DNA of 64,000 nucleotides from Planctomycetota bacterium (GTDB lineage Bacteria; Planctomycetota; UBA11346): positions 1-64,000 of the forward strand of contig JALHRW010000001.1 of NCBI GenBank assembly GCA_022841245.1, in the 5' to 3' direction. The notes under the pieces were generated by a model. That model was not told the origin of the DNA and did no database searches. It worked only from the letters and a program-made list of their open reading frames with translations. Positions 31,508 through 38,814 of the stretch are shown piece after piece. Position 1 is the first letter of the stretch. Each line of letters starts with the position of its first letter. A program made the translations under genes and the position numbers.

Positions 31508-31966
31508 ATGCGCCTCGCCATCATTCCCGCCCTCATCCTCCTCGCCTCCGCCGCCGCCGCGGCGACCGCTGACCCGGCTCCCGCTGCCAGCGCCTGCTGC
31601 GCTGCCCCGTCCGCCGCCTCGGCCACTGCTGCCGAGCGGCCCTGGTATATCGGCCCCAAGGGCGGTGACGTCCGCAAGGGCCATAACGGCACCGTCGATG
31701 CCTCGGCCGCTGCGACGACCCCGGTGGCCACTGCCGCCGCCGAGCGCCCCTGGTACATCGGCCCCAAGGGGGGTGACGTACGGAAGGGCTCGAACGCGGC
31801 CCTCGCCCAAGATGCCGTCACCGTTGATGCTGCGCCTGCCCACTGCAGCCGCTTCGTGGCCCCGGCGGTCGGTCCCAAGGGCGGCATCCTGGTGAGCAAA
31901 GGCCAGTCACCGGCGTCCGTGCTCACTGCCGCTGAAGCGGCCTGCCAATCGCTGTGCAACCGCTGA
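31508..31966 (+). CDS. Secreted YIGPKGGD-repeat protein 2
   Basis: 152 residues with signal peptide MRLAIIPALILLASAAAAA and a GGAG ribosome site. It has two full copies of ERPWYIGPKGGDVRKG separated by Ala/Thr-rich linkers, and a third degenerate copy (VGPKGGILVSKGQSP). Extra features absent from protein 1 are a Cys pair in SACCAAPS and Cys residues in HCSRF, ACQSLC. It is the paralogue of the 14637-15014 product. It is flanked by a TRASH lipoprotein gene and by rcnR, so both family members sit beside metal-binding proteins. The family is not known to me. Confidence 0.85.
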   Translation: MRLAIIPALILLASAAAAATADPAPAASACCAAPSAASATAAERPWYIGPKGGDVRKGHNGTVDASAAATTPVATAAAERPWYIGPKGGDVRKGSNAALAQDAVTVDAAPAHCSRFVAPAVGPKGGILVSKGQSPASVLTAAEAACQSLCNR

Positions 31967-32163
31967 GCAGCCGCCAGAGACCAGTGCACGCCAGCGCCGG
32001 GTGGCCCGACAGCCATCCGGCGCGGCTGGCGTTGTGGCGCAGGCCGGAAGCACCCGGCCCATCGGGCGGAGACGGTGCGCCAGACATGCACCACGGTGAG
32101 CGACCGCCGCTCTCACCACTGCCTGGTATTGAGGCCTGACCACCACTATGTCGCGGGTTGCTT

Positions 32164-32184
32164 CTATACCCATGGGGGGTATAG
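32164..32184. promoter_or_regulatory. Palindromic operator of rcnR
   Basis: Arms CTATACCC (32164-32171) and GGGTATAG (32177-32184) flank 5 bases and include a run of six G (32174-32179). The site ends 6 bases before the rcnR start codon. G-tract palindromes of this form are the known targets of the CsoR/RcnR family, so autorepression is likely. Confidence 0.75.
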
Positions 32185-32190
32185 TACAGC

Positions 32191-32472
32191 ATGCCGCACA
32201 CCCAGCATGACCGTCGCAAGCTCCTCGCCCGCGTGACCCGCATCCAGGGCCAGATCGCTGCCGTGGCGAAGCTCCTGGAGCACGACCATGCGGATTGCGC
32301 TGCGGTCCTCCAGACCATTGCGGCCACACGAGGGGCACTGAACTCGTTGATGGCTGAAGTCATGGCCGGCCACATCCGCGAGCATGTCATCCCCGCCGAT
32401 GCCAAGGCGACACCGGAGCAGGCCGATGCCGCCGAGCAGGTGATCGACATCATCAACAGCTACCTGAGGTAA
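32191..32472 (+). CDS. rcnR: RcnR-type Ni/Co-responsive repressor (CsoR/RcnR family)
   Basis: 93 residues, all-helical DUF156 fold: KLLARVTRIQGQIAAVAKLL, DCAAVLQTIAATRGALNSLMAEVMAGHIREHV. Metal-ligand positions His3, Cys36, His61 and His65 match the E. coli RcnR set (His3, Cys35, His60, His64) with one inserted residue, rather than the Cys-His-Cys set of copper CsoR. It is directly followed (4 bases) by a NicO-family transporter gene, the usual RcnR target, and preceded by a G6 palindrome. It should repress until Ni(II)/Co(II) binds. Confidence 0.85.
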   Translation: MPHTQHDRRKLLARVTRIQGQIAAVAKLLEHDHADCAAVLQTIAATRGALNSLMAEVMAGHIREHVIPADAKATPEQADAAEQVIDIINSYLR

Positions 32473-32476
32473 GGCC

Positions 32477-33601
32477 ATGAGCATCACTGCCATTTCCCTG
32501 TCCTACCTGCCGATCGCCGTCGGCCTTGGCGCCCTGCACGCCCTCGAACCGGGGCACGCCAAGACCATGACCGCCGCCTATCTGGTCGGCATCCACGGCC
32601 GTTGGACGGACGCGGTGCTGCTCGGCCTGGCGGCGGCGCTGACCCACAGCCTGGTGGTCATCGGCATCGCGGTGACGGCCCTGTACATCGGGCGTGAAGC
32701 CTTTGCTGGCGATGCGATCTGGTGGTTGCAGATCGGCAGTGGCGTCGTGGTCATGCTGCTCGGGAGTTGGATGCTGTGGCGGCGTCTGCGCCCGCAGGCC
32801 CGTGCCGCGCATCATCATGAGGCTGCGGCACCCGTCATCGCCACCGGGCCACAGCATCGCTGCGAGGTCAGCATCACCGGTGAGTTCCCGAACGAGCGCA
32901 TGGTCCTGTTGTTCGCCACCGCCCCGCCCGGCGCCATAAGCGCAGCGATCACGCGTCCCGGCGGGAAGATCGAACGTCTGACCTTCGTGGTCGATGCGGC
33001 ACAACCATTGCGCTTCGTCAGCGCTGAGACGCCCCAGGAGCCACACGAGTTCGCTGCCGTGATCGAACTGGCCGGTGGGGAGCGCCTGCCCTTCGCCATG
33101 ACCGAACCCGAGGACCACGGCCATGACCACCTCGATGACGTCGCCCACGCCAAGGCCCACGCCGAGCAGATGCCGAGCTACGTCGGCACCGGGACGCGCC
33201 CGACCTGGTGGCAGGTGGTGGCCTTCGGCGCCGCCGGCGGTCTGGTGCCCTGTCCGGCATCCATCAGCGTCATGCTCCTGGCGCTCTCGGTTGGCAGCAC
33301 GGTGAGCGGCCTCGTCCTGGTCTTCGGTTTCAGCCTGGGGTTGGCATTAGCGCTGGTCGGCGTCGGCCTCGTCGTGGTCGCGGGCATGCATCACCTCGGC
33401 AGGAGCGGACGGTTCGCCGGCCGTGAGGTCGAGTTTGCCGACGTTGATCCAGCCGATGGCGCGCAGGTCGCCACCCTCGGTCAGGCCCATGCGTTCGCGG
33501 GGTGCGGACAGGTCGATCGCCACCGGAGCGCCGCCATCCAGGCTGTAGGACAGGACGGACTCGTCCGGATTGCAGCGCACCCACCAAGTATACGGGGCTG
33601 A
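32477..33601 (+). CDS. NicO-family Ni/Co exporter (RcnA-like), 3'-truncated with foreign tail
   Basis: The genuine part is residues 1 to ~313. It has LGALHALEPGHAKTM in TM1, TM2-TM3, a cytoplasmic or periplasmic loop with an extra ~100-residue domain and a His-rich stretch (EDHGHDHLDDVAHAKAHAEQ), then AAGGLVPCPASISVMLLAL and the following helix. The expected last helix is missing. From about 33413-33421 the frame reads antisense through the end of a secreted-protein gene for ~60 codons (GREVEFADVDPADG...) before a chance stop. The transporter is therefore probably broken. It would be the partner of rcnR. Confidence 0.75.
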   Translation: MSITAISLSYLPIAVGLGALHALEPGHAKTMTAAYLVGIHGRWTDAVLLGLAAALTHSLVVIGIAVTALYIGREAFAGDAIWWLQIGSGVVVMLLGSWMLWRRLRPQARAAHHHEAAAPVIATGPQHRCEVSITGEFPNERMVLLFATAPPGAISAAITRPGGKIERLTFVVDAAQPLRFVSAETPQEPHEFAAVIELAGGERLPFAMTEPEDHGHDHLDDVAHAKAHAEQMPSYVGTGTRPTWWQVVAFGAAGGLVPCPASISVMLLALSVGSTVSGLVLVFGFSLGLALALVGVGLVVVAGMHHLGRSGRFAGREVEFADVDPADGAQVATLGQAHAFAGCGQVDRHRSAAIQAVGQDGLVRIAAHPPSIRG

Positions 33602-34402
33602 CTGCTTCACCGCGAAGCGGTACTCGGCCTCGGCCGGTTTGGGTCCGTAGTGCGATAGCCAGTCCTTGTTGAACAGCAGGTCGCGGCCGACGCTGTCGTA
33701 CCAGTAGTGGCGCGCGCAGGTGTGGCGGCTGGGCGACTCGCCCTCCAGCCACACGAAGTCGCCCTTGCCCGGCACAGTGACGCTGGTGACCGCGAATGGG
33801 GGGAAGGCCGATGCGGCCACCACCGTGCTCGGATCCGCGACCAGGCCGTCCGGCTGCACGACGCCGGCCGGCTTCCACGCCGAGTCGGTCAGCAGCACGC
33901 AGTCGATGCCGCCTGCGTTCTTCAGCGCCGAATCGACGATCAGACGCAGGAGGTGCTCGCCGGCCGCCAGCTGCACCGGGGCGAGATGCACCCATCCCAG
34001 CGTCCGCTGGCTTGCCAGGGGCAGGGGCGCGATGGCGCCAGCGAGGTCGAGGCGCACCAGTTCGCCGCCGTCAAAGGCGTAGCGGTACGATGAATTCGGC
34101 AGATTGCAGCGGATCCAGGCGTGGTAGGCGCCGGGCTTGGCGAGGGTGAAGCGCAGCTCCGACTGGCCGACAGCATCGCCGCTGTGGCACAGCCAGTTGC
34201 CGCCCGACAGGTCGTTGCGCGGGACGTTGTCGTAGAAGCGGTCGCGGTTGAAGTTGTGGCGGGCCTGCTCGCCCTCCATCCACACCACCTCGCCGGATCC
34301 AGGCACGGTGCTCGAGGCTGTCGCCGTGGGCTTCGGCGCCTCGCCCGCGGCGACGAGGCCGAACAGGGTCAGGCTGAGCAGGGTGCGGCTGATATGGGTC
34401 AT
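33347..34402 (-). CDS. Secreted two-module (carbohydrate-binding-like) protein, C-terminus truncated
   Basis: About 351 residues from the ATG at 34402; a GTG at 34429 is possible. The signal peptide is MTHISRTLLSLTLFGLVAAG. Two homologous beta-rich modules follow: VPGSGEVVWMEGEQARHNF...YHAWIRCNLPNSSYRYAFDGG...LGWVHLAPVQLAAGEH, and VPGKGDFVWLEGESPSRHT...YTWWVRCNPDESVLSYSLDGG...IGWINVGKLDLTAGE. The second module lacks the final ~30 residues seen in the first and ends in a foreign tail (PSAPAEVMHARDHDEADADQR). It is the last gene of a LacI-led operon and overlaps the small secreted gene by 4 bases. The modules resemble CBM-type jelly rolls; the ligand is unknown. Confidence 0.72.
   Translation of the reverse strand: MTHISRTLLSLTLFGLVAAGEAPKPTATASSTVPGSGEVVWMEGEQARHNFNRDRFYDNVPRNDLSGGNWLCHSGDAVGQSELRFTLAKPGAYHAWIRCNLPNSSYRYAFDGGELVRLDLAGAIAPLPLASQRTLGWVHLAPVQLAAGEHLLRLIVDSALKNAGGIDCVLLTDSAWKPAGVVQPDGLVADPSTVVAASAFPPFAVTSVTVPGKGDFVWLEGESPSRHTCARHYWYDSVGRDLLFNKDWLSHYGPKPAEAEYRFAVKQSAPYTWWVRCNPDESVLSYSLDGGAPVAIDLSAPRERMGLTEGGDLRAIGWINVGKLDLTAGEPSAPAEVMHARDHDEADADQR
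33405..33425. other. Junction where two convergent genes are both cut off
   Basis: Plus strand: the NicO homology ends at SGRFA (codons to ~33418). Minus strand: the second sugar-binding-like module ends at LDLTAGE (down to 33413), just before the HLLRLIV block that its own first module has. Both then continue into each other's antisense. A deletion, inversion or assembly misjoin at this point explains both. Confidence 0.7.
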
Positions 34403-34635
34403 ATCCGGTCCAGGTTGGTAGATTGACACAGTCGCTCAGAAATTGCCTGACTGAATCCAATCTGTCCAGCTCGGTACGCAGCCCAGGACTGGCTTACCGG
34501 GTCCGGGGTGCGGAGGTGGTCCAGGATGGTCTTGTGAACCTGGCTATCGATCGGATCCGCAGCAAGGCACACGTCCGAGGTGAGCAGCAAGGAAAGAACC
34601 AACGTATGAGCGAGAGGCAGGAGCGGGTACGGCAT
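34399..34635 (-). CDS. Small secreted protein, unknown function
   Basis: 78 residues from the ATG at 34635, with signal peptide MPYPLLPLAHTLVLSLLLTS (cleavage near CLAA). The mature part is short and polar (DPIDSQVHKTILDHLRTPDPVSQSWAAYRAGQIG). It starts 4 bases after the MFS gene and overlaps the following gene by 4 bases (ATGA), which supports it being real. No family recognised; Cys at 34 and ~71 could form a disulfide. Confidence 0.6.
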   Translation of the reverse strand: MPYPLLPLAHTLVLSLLLTSDVCLAADPIDSQVHKTILDHLRTPDPVSQSWAAYRAGQIGFSQAISERLCQSTNLDRI

Positions 34636-34639
34636 CCGG

Positions 34640-35800
34640 TCATTTCCCCTTGGTGTGGAGGCCTTCATTGGCCATGGCGACGAGTGGCACGACTAGCACG
34701 AGGATGGCGGCCAGGGCGGGAAAGAGCAGGACCGGGCCGGTGAGATGGGCCAGGGCGGGTGCGCTGGCCACACCGAGCGAGCCGATCGCCACCACCACGC
34801 CGACTGCGCCGCCGGTGCGGCCCGGATTCATCGCGGCGGCCAGGGCGACTATCGCCGGCCAGATGCCCGCCGTCAGCAGCCCGGCCGCCGCCAGCAGCGC
34901 CAGGGCGGCCGGCCAGCCATCGACCAGGGCGAGCGCGCCCAGCGCCGCGGCGCCAAGCAGCGCCATGAGCACGGCCTGACGTGCGGTGGAGAGGACGGTG
35001 GAGAGGTACAGGCAGCCCAGGCGGCCGAGCAGCATGCCGCCCCAGAACAACGACAGGCCGAGCATGGCCCAGCGTTCTGGAGCGGCGAAGCGCTCATGCA
35101 GCTGCAAGTTGGCATAGATGGCGATGCCCGACTCGGCCAGGACGTAGCCGAACAGCGCCAGCGCCGGCAGCAGCACGCTACGCCGGCGCAGCAGCCCGGC
35201 CCCGGGTGCGGCGTCGGCAGCGCTGAGCGGCCGGGGCATGGGGACCGCCAGGTAGGAGATGAGCAGGAGCAGCCCAAGCCCGGCCTCGGCGGCGAAGAAC
35301 AGGCGCCAGGGCGTGTCGAGCAGCAGCGCCATGACGCCGGGGCCGGCGATCGCCCCGGCGCAGTAGGCGACCTGCGACAGGTTCAAAACCATGCCCGGAC
35401 GCTCGGGATAGAGATCGACCAGCAGGGCCGAGCCCTGGCTTTCGAGGATGCCGCCGCCCATGCCCATAAGCGCGCCGGCGAGGTGTGCTGCCGGCAGGCT
35501 GCCGCTGGCCGCCCACAGCGCCGCTCCACCCGCCAGCATCAGGCAGGCGGCGAGCAGCAGCGGCTTCTTGCCGTAACGGTCGCAGAGCATGCCGCCGTAG
35601 ATGGTGGCGGCGAAGCAGGCCGCGAACTGGGTCGCCGCTACCCACGAGAGCGTGGTGGCATCGATGCCGAAATCCGGTGCGGCGCGCAACAGGGCGGCGG
35701 GCAGCAGCGTGGCCGAGACGGCGAAGGCGAACAGCGAGGCGCACGCCACCGCCAGCGCGGCGTGGCGGCCGGGAAGCGGCCCTGCCGGGGCGTCAGCCAC
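34640..35800 (-). CDS. MFS transporter, probably for sugars or glycoside products
   Basis: 386 residues with about 12 membrane segments. The A-motif-like loop is GGMLCDRYGKKPLLL after TM2. The protein starts MADAPAGPLPGRHAALAVACASLFAF and overlaps the upstream gene by 8 bases. The SQGSALLVDLYPERPGMVLNLSQVAYCAGAIAGP block resembles fucose/glucose-type MFS permeases. It lies in a LacI-led operon with a deacetylase and secreted binding proteins, so uptake of a carbohydrate-derived compound is the likeliest role. Confidence 0.85.
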   Translation of the reverse strand: MADAPAGPLPGRHAALAVACASLFAFAVSATLLPAALLRAAPDFGIDATTLSWVAATQFAACFAATIYGGMLCDRYGKKPLLLAACLMLAGGAALWAASGSLPAAHLAGALMGMGGGILESQGSALLVDLYPERPGMVLNLSQVAYCAGAIAGPGVMALLLDTPWRLFFAAEAGLGLLLLISYLAVPMPRPLSAADAAPGAGLLRRRSVLLPALALFGYVLAESGIAIYANLQLHERFAAPERWAMLGLSLFWGGMLLGRLGCLYLSTVLSTARQAVLMALLGAAALGALALVDGWPAALALLAAAGLLTAGIWPAIVALAAAMNPGRTGGAVGVVVAIGSLGVASAPALAHLTGPVLLFPALAAILVLVVPLVAMANEGLHTKGK

Positions 35801-36731
35801 GGTGGAATACGGTGCTGACCGACACGCTCAGGCAGGCATCGGGTTCGAGCCGCACGGGCATGCCACCGGCCGCCTCGATCTCCATGAAGCCGTTGGCGTC
35901 GCTGTAGACGCTGTAGCGGCAGCCGCGCGCATCCGGAGCCTCGCCTGGCGGGCGGTCGGCAATGTCGATGAAGCCGTGGCCGGCCTGCAACCCTCCGGCG
36001 CTGCGCCGCACGCGCAGGCCGCGCGCCGGATCGCGGAACTCGATCCACGGGACGGTGGCGGACAGGCCGAGCTGGAAGCGGTTGGAGCCATCGGTGCGCA
36101 CGTGCCACAGCCCGTCCTCGCAGTGGCGCAGTGCCTCGCTGGGGCCGTAGAGATCCCACACGCAGTCGGCACCGCCATCGGGAAACACCGTCTCGCAGCC
36201 CGGCCTGCAATCGAACTGGCACAGCGTCCACGGCGCTAGGAGGCAGTCCTCGCGGCCCAGGCATGCGGTACCGCGGTAGGTGAAGGACTCCTCAACCAGC
36301 ACGCCCAGGCCGTCGGCCTGCGGCCGCAGTTGGATGGTGCGGGCAGCACGTAGCGGAACGCCCAGGCCTATGGCGTTGATCAGGTCGATGTCCGCCTCGA
36401 TGCGGGCGCTGTGCTCGGTGGTGGCGGTGCACTGCCAGCGGGCTCCGGTGAGGCCCGGCGGGACACGCCAGGCGCCGGTGGCGTAATGCCAGCCGAGACC
36501 GGTCCCTTCCGGGGCCGGCCACAGGCCGTCGCCACCGGGATTGGCATATCCGGCGGACGGGCCCGCCGCCAGGGCGGCGGGATTGACCCGCGTCAGCACC
36601 TCGTCGCGCAACACCGGATACAGCCGGCCTTCAAGGTCAAGTCCGGCGATGACGCCGTGCCCGGCATCGCCGATCAGGATGGCGCGCCTGCCGCCATCGG
36701 CAAAGAGTTGGAGGAGTTCCGACGTCTGCAT
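35793..36731 (-). CDS. DUF6786-like / mutarotase-fold-like protein
   Basis: 312 residues from the ATG at 36731 (MQTSELLQLFADGGRRAIL). No signal peptide. Recognisable blocks are AGLDLEGRLYPVLRDEVLTRVNP, NPGGDGLWPAPEGTGLGWHYATG and WRVPPGLT, which I associate with a little-studied family of beta-sandwich proteins near sugar-utilisation genes. The C-terminal half (YGPSEALRHCEDG, NRFQLGLSATVPWIEF) suits a galactose-mutarotase-like fold. Enzyme activity is unknown. It follows the deacetylase gene with a 4-base gap and overlaps the MFS gene. Confidence 0.6.
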   Translation of the reverse strand: MQTSELLQLFADGGRRAILIGDAGHGVIAGLDLEGRLYPVLRDEVLTRVNPAALAAGPSAGYANPGGDGLWPAPEGTGLGWHYATGAWRVPPGLTGARWQCTATTEHSARIEADIDLINAIGLGVPLRAARTIQLRPQADGLGVLVEESFTYRGTACLGREDCLLAPWTLCQFDCRPGCETVFPDGGADCVWDLYGPSEALRHCEDGLWHVRTDGSNRFQLGLSATVPWIEFRDPARGLRVRRSAGGLQAGHGFIDIADRPPGEAPDARGCRYSVYSDANGFMEIEAAGGMPVRLEPDACLSVSVSTVFHRG

Positions 36732-36735
36732 GGCA

Positions 36736-37623
36736 TCAACTCCGCGCCCGTACGGCGTAGTCACGCATGGTGGTGAAGGCGCAGTCGCGCTCCTGCATGG
36801 TGGCGATGTAGCGATCGAGACCCTGCAGGGCTGGCGTGCCGGTGCCTTCCCAGATGAAGGGGTCGAATGTGATCGAGCATTCATCGCAGCGCATGGTCTG
36901 CGGCATGGCGACGTACTCCCACGGGTGCAGGTAGACCGCCAGCACCGCCTCCTCGCCAGCGGGGACGCGCGCCGCCATGCGGCTGCTCAGGTCGGCGAAC
37001 CATTGCGGACCCTTGAGCCGCATCATCGGCCACTGGTCGCGGCCCCGGTCGACGCCTGTGCGAGCGGCCACGTCCATGTCGAAGAACGGCGGCAATTCGA
37101 GGATGCGCATGGCGCCATCGCGGGTCCAGTCGTCGGCATCCGGATGGTAGGGCTGGCCACTGCGCCCGTGCGCGTAGGCCGGCAGCGAGGAGTCGATCAG
37201 GTAGCCCAAGCGGTCGAGCGTGCGCAGCATGGCGCTGGAGCCGAACAGCCGCGGGGCGCGGAACGAGACCGGTCGCCGGCCGCAGACCCGCTCGACCGTG
37301 GTGGTGGCCAGCTCCAGCCGGGCGTCGATCTCATGGTCGAGCATGAAGCCACCGACCGGGACGTCGTAGACCGGCCGCCCCACCGTCTCGTGGAACATGG
37401 TGTGGCAGCCGATCTCGTGTCCGGCGTCGCGCGCCGCCAGCACTGCGTCCGGATGCGCCGCTGCCTCGCGTCCGACGTAGAAGAAGGTCGCGGGCACGCC
37501 GCGACGGCGCAGGACGTCGAGGATTGCGCCGGTGCCCTCGCTGATCCCCCGCGTGGTCGAGCCCCACGAGCCGATGTCGGTCTCCATGTCGAAGGAGAGG
37601 ATGATGGTGGTGCTGGCGGGCAC
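36736..37623 (-). CDS. Polysaccharide deacetylase (NodB-fold) family protein
   Basis: 295 residues starting at GTG 37623 with GGAG upstream. NodB-like motifs: SFDMETD (Asp12, in place of TFDDG), the metal-binding HTMFH (His74, His78) after GHEIG, and FRAPRLFG. The C-terminus has AVYLHPWEYV. No signal peptide is seen, so it acts in the cytoplasm. The DxE/SFDxE variant is common among deacetylases acting on small N-acetylated or amide substrates. It sits 17 bases after an M24-type gene in the LacI operon, which suggests breakdown of an N-acylated sugar or amino-sugar conjugate. Confidence 0.85.
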   Translation of the reverse strand: MPASTTIILSFDMETDIGSWGSTTRGISEGTGAILDVLRRRGVPATFFYVGREAAAHPDAVLAARDAGHEIGCHTMFHETVGRPVYDVPVGGFMLDHEIDARLELATTTVERVCGRRPVSFRAPRLFGSSAMLRTLDRLGYLIDSSLPAYAHGRSGQPYHPDADDWTRDGAMRILELPPFFDMDVAARTGVDRGRDQWPMMRLKGPQWFADLSSRMAARVPAGEEAVLAVYLHPWEYVAMPQTMRCDECSITFDPFIWEGTGTPALQGLDRYIATMQERDCAFTTMRDYAVRARS

Positions 37624-37640
37624 GGCGCGCTCCTGCGGAT

Positions 37641-38813
37641 TCAGCGGACCGAGGTGAGCAGATGGTCCATCCCGGGGCTGAAGGGTACCAGGCCGGCGGC
37701 GGTGACCTCGTAGCCGGTCTCGATGCGCGCCCCGTTCCACTCCGGGTGGCCGAAGAAGCTGATGTCGATCGAGATCGCCATGCCAGGCTTCAGCTCGTCG
37801 TGGCTGTGCGGGCCGAAGAACGGCGACTCGGCCTCGTGCAGTCCGATGGTGTGGACGAAGGGGCAGACCAGGTATTGCGACAGGCCGTGCTTGGCGAAAT
37901 AGGCGCGGGCCGGTGCGTCGATCTGCTTGCCGACGCGGCCGGGCACCAGCGCGTCCTTGGTCAGCTGGAAGGCGGCGCGCAGGTGCTCGATGCAGGCCTT
38001 CTGGCTGGCGCTGAAGCCGCCGCCGATCGGCAGCATGTCGCCGACCACGCCGGCGTAGCCGTTCACCTTGGGGGCGATCCCGACCATCGCCATCTCGCCG
38101 GACGCCAGCACCTTGGAGCTGGCGGTCGGGACCACGGCATTGGCCCGCTTGCCGCTGCCGACGATGGCGGAGAAGCCGAAGCCGCTGGCGCCACGGCTGC
38201 GTGCAGCATATTCGCCGGCGGCGGCGACCTGGATCTCGGAGGCTCCCGGCCTGGCGGCCTCGCGCATCGCGGCGTAGCAATGGTCGGCGAGGGCGAAGGC
38301 GGCGCGGATCTGGGCCAGCTCCCAGGCCGACTTGGCGAAGCGCAGCTGGACGAAGGCGGCGGTGCAGTCGACCAGCTCGACTCCGGCGAAGCCGGCGAGG
38401 ATCTGGCGATGGCAGTCGGCCGGCATGCGTCCGCCGCCGACCAAGCCGACGCGCTTCACCGTCCCCAGGGTCTGCTGCAACTCGGCGAACAGCTTGGGGA
38501 AGCCGATGATGACGGCGTTGGGGTACTCCTCGTCGGGGACCATGAAGACCGGGAAGTTGCGCGTCTCGGTGATCGCGCTGTCGAGCTTGGCGAAGGGCTC
38601 GCTCTCCGGTCCGCCCAGCAGCAGGCAGGGGCCGGTGCGCGGCACCAGCACGGCACCGCTTTCGAACTGCGGGCACCAGCCGGTCAGGTACCAGCCGTTG
38701 CCGATGTTGAACTCGTCATAGTAGACCAACACGGCATCAAGCTGCTGCTGGTGCATGATGGCGCGGAGCCGCTCGATGCGGGGGAGCTGTTCGGCGGCGT
38801 GCAGATAGGGCAT
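37641..38813 (-). CDS. M24 (Xaa-Pro dipeptidase/creatinase-like) family protein
   Basis: 390 residues from the ATG at 38813, one base after the LacI gene. The N-terminal creatinase-type domain (~15-150; RLRAIMHQQQLDAVLVYYDEFNIG) is followed by the pita-bread domain. His in CPFVHTIGLHEAE and Glu in ARIETGYEV are present. The first metal-binding Asp of the usual D-x-G pattern is not: that strand reads VGIAPKVNGY, with a later Asp in VVGDMLP. The metal centre may be incomplete, as in creatinase-like members that cleave without two metals. It lies in a carbohydrate-type operon, so a C-N or peptide bond in the substrate is possible. Confidence 0.8.
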   Translation of the reverse strand: MPYLHAAEQLPRIERLRAIMHQQQLDAVLVYYDEFNIGNGWYLTGWCPQFESGAVLVPRTGPCLLLGGPESEPFAKLDSAITETRNFPVFMVPDEEYPNAVIIGFPKLFAELQQTLGTVKRVGLVGGGRMPADCHRQILAGFAGVELVDCTAAFVQLRFAKSAWELAQIRAAFALADHCYAAMREAARPGASEIQVAAAGEYAARSRGASGFGFSAIVGSGKRANAVVPTASSKVLASGEMAMVGIAPKVNGYAGVVGDMLPIGGGFSASQKACIEHLRAAFQLTKDALVPGRVGKQIDAPARAYFAKHGLSQYLVCPFVHTIGLHEAESPFFGPHSHDELKPGMAISIDISFFGHPEWNGARIETGYEVTAAGLVPFSPGMDHLLTSVR

Positions 38814-38814
38814 G

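Noticed and set aside
36732..36884. N-terminal extension of the DUF6786-like gene upstream of 36731
   Set aside because: The extra residues are antisense-like and overlap the end of the deacetylase gene; the ATG at 36731 follows that stop by 4 bases.
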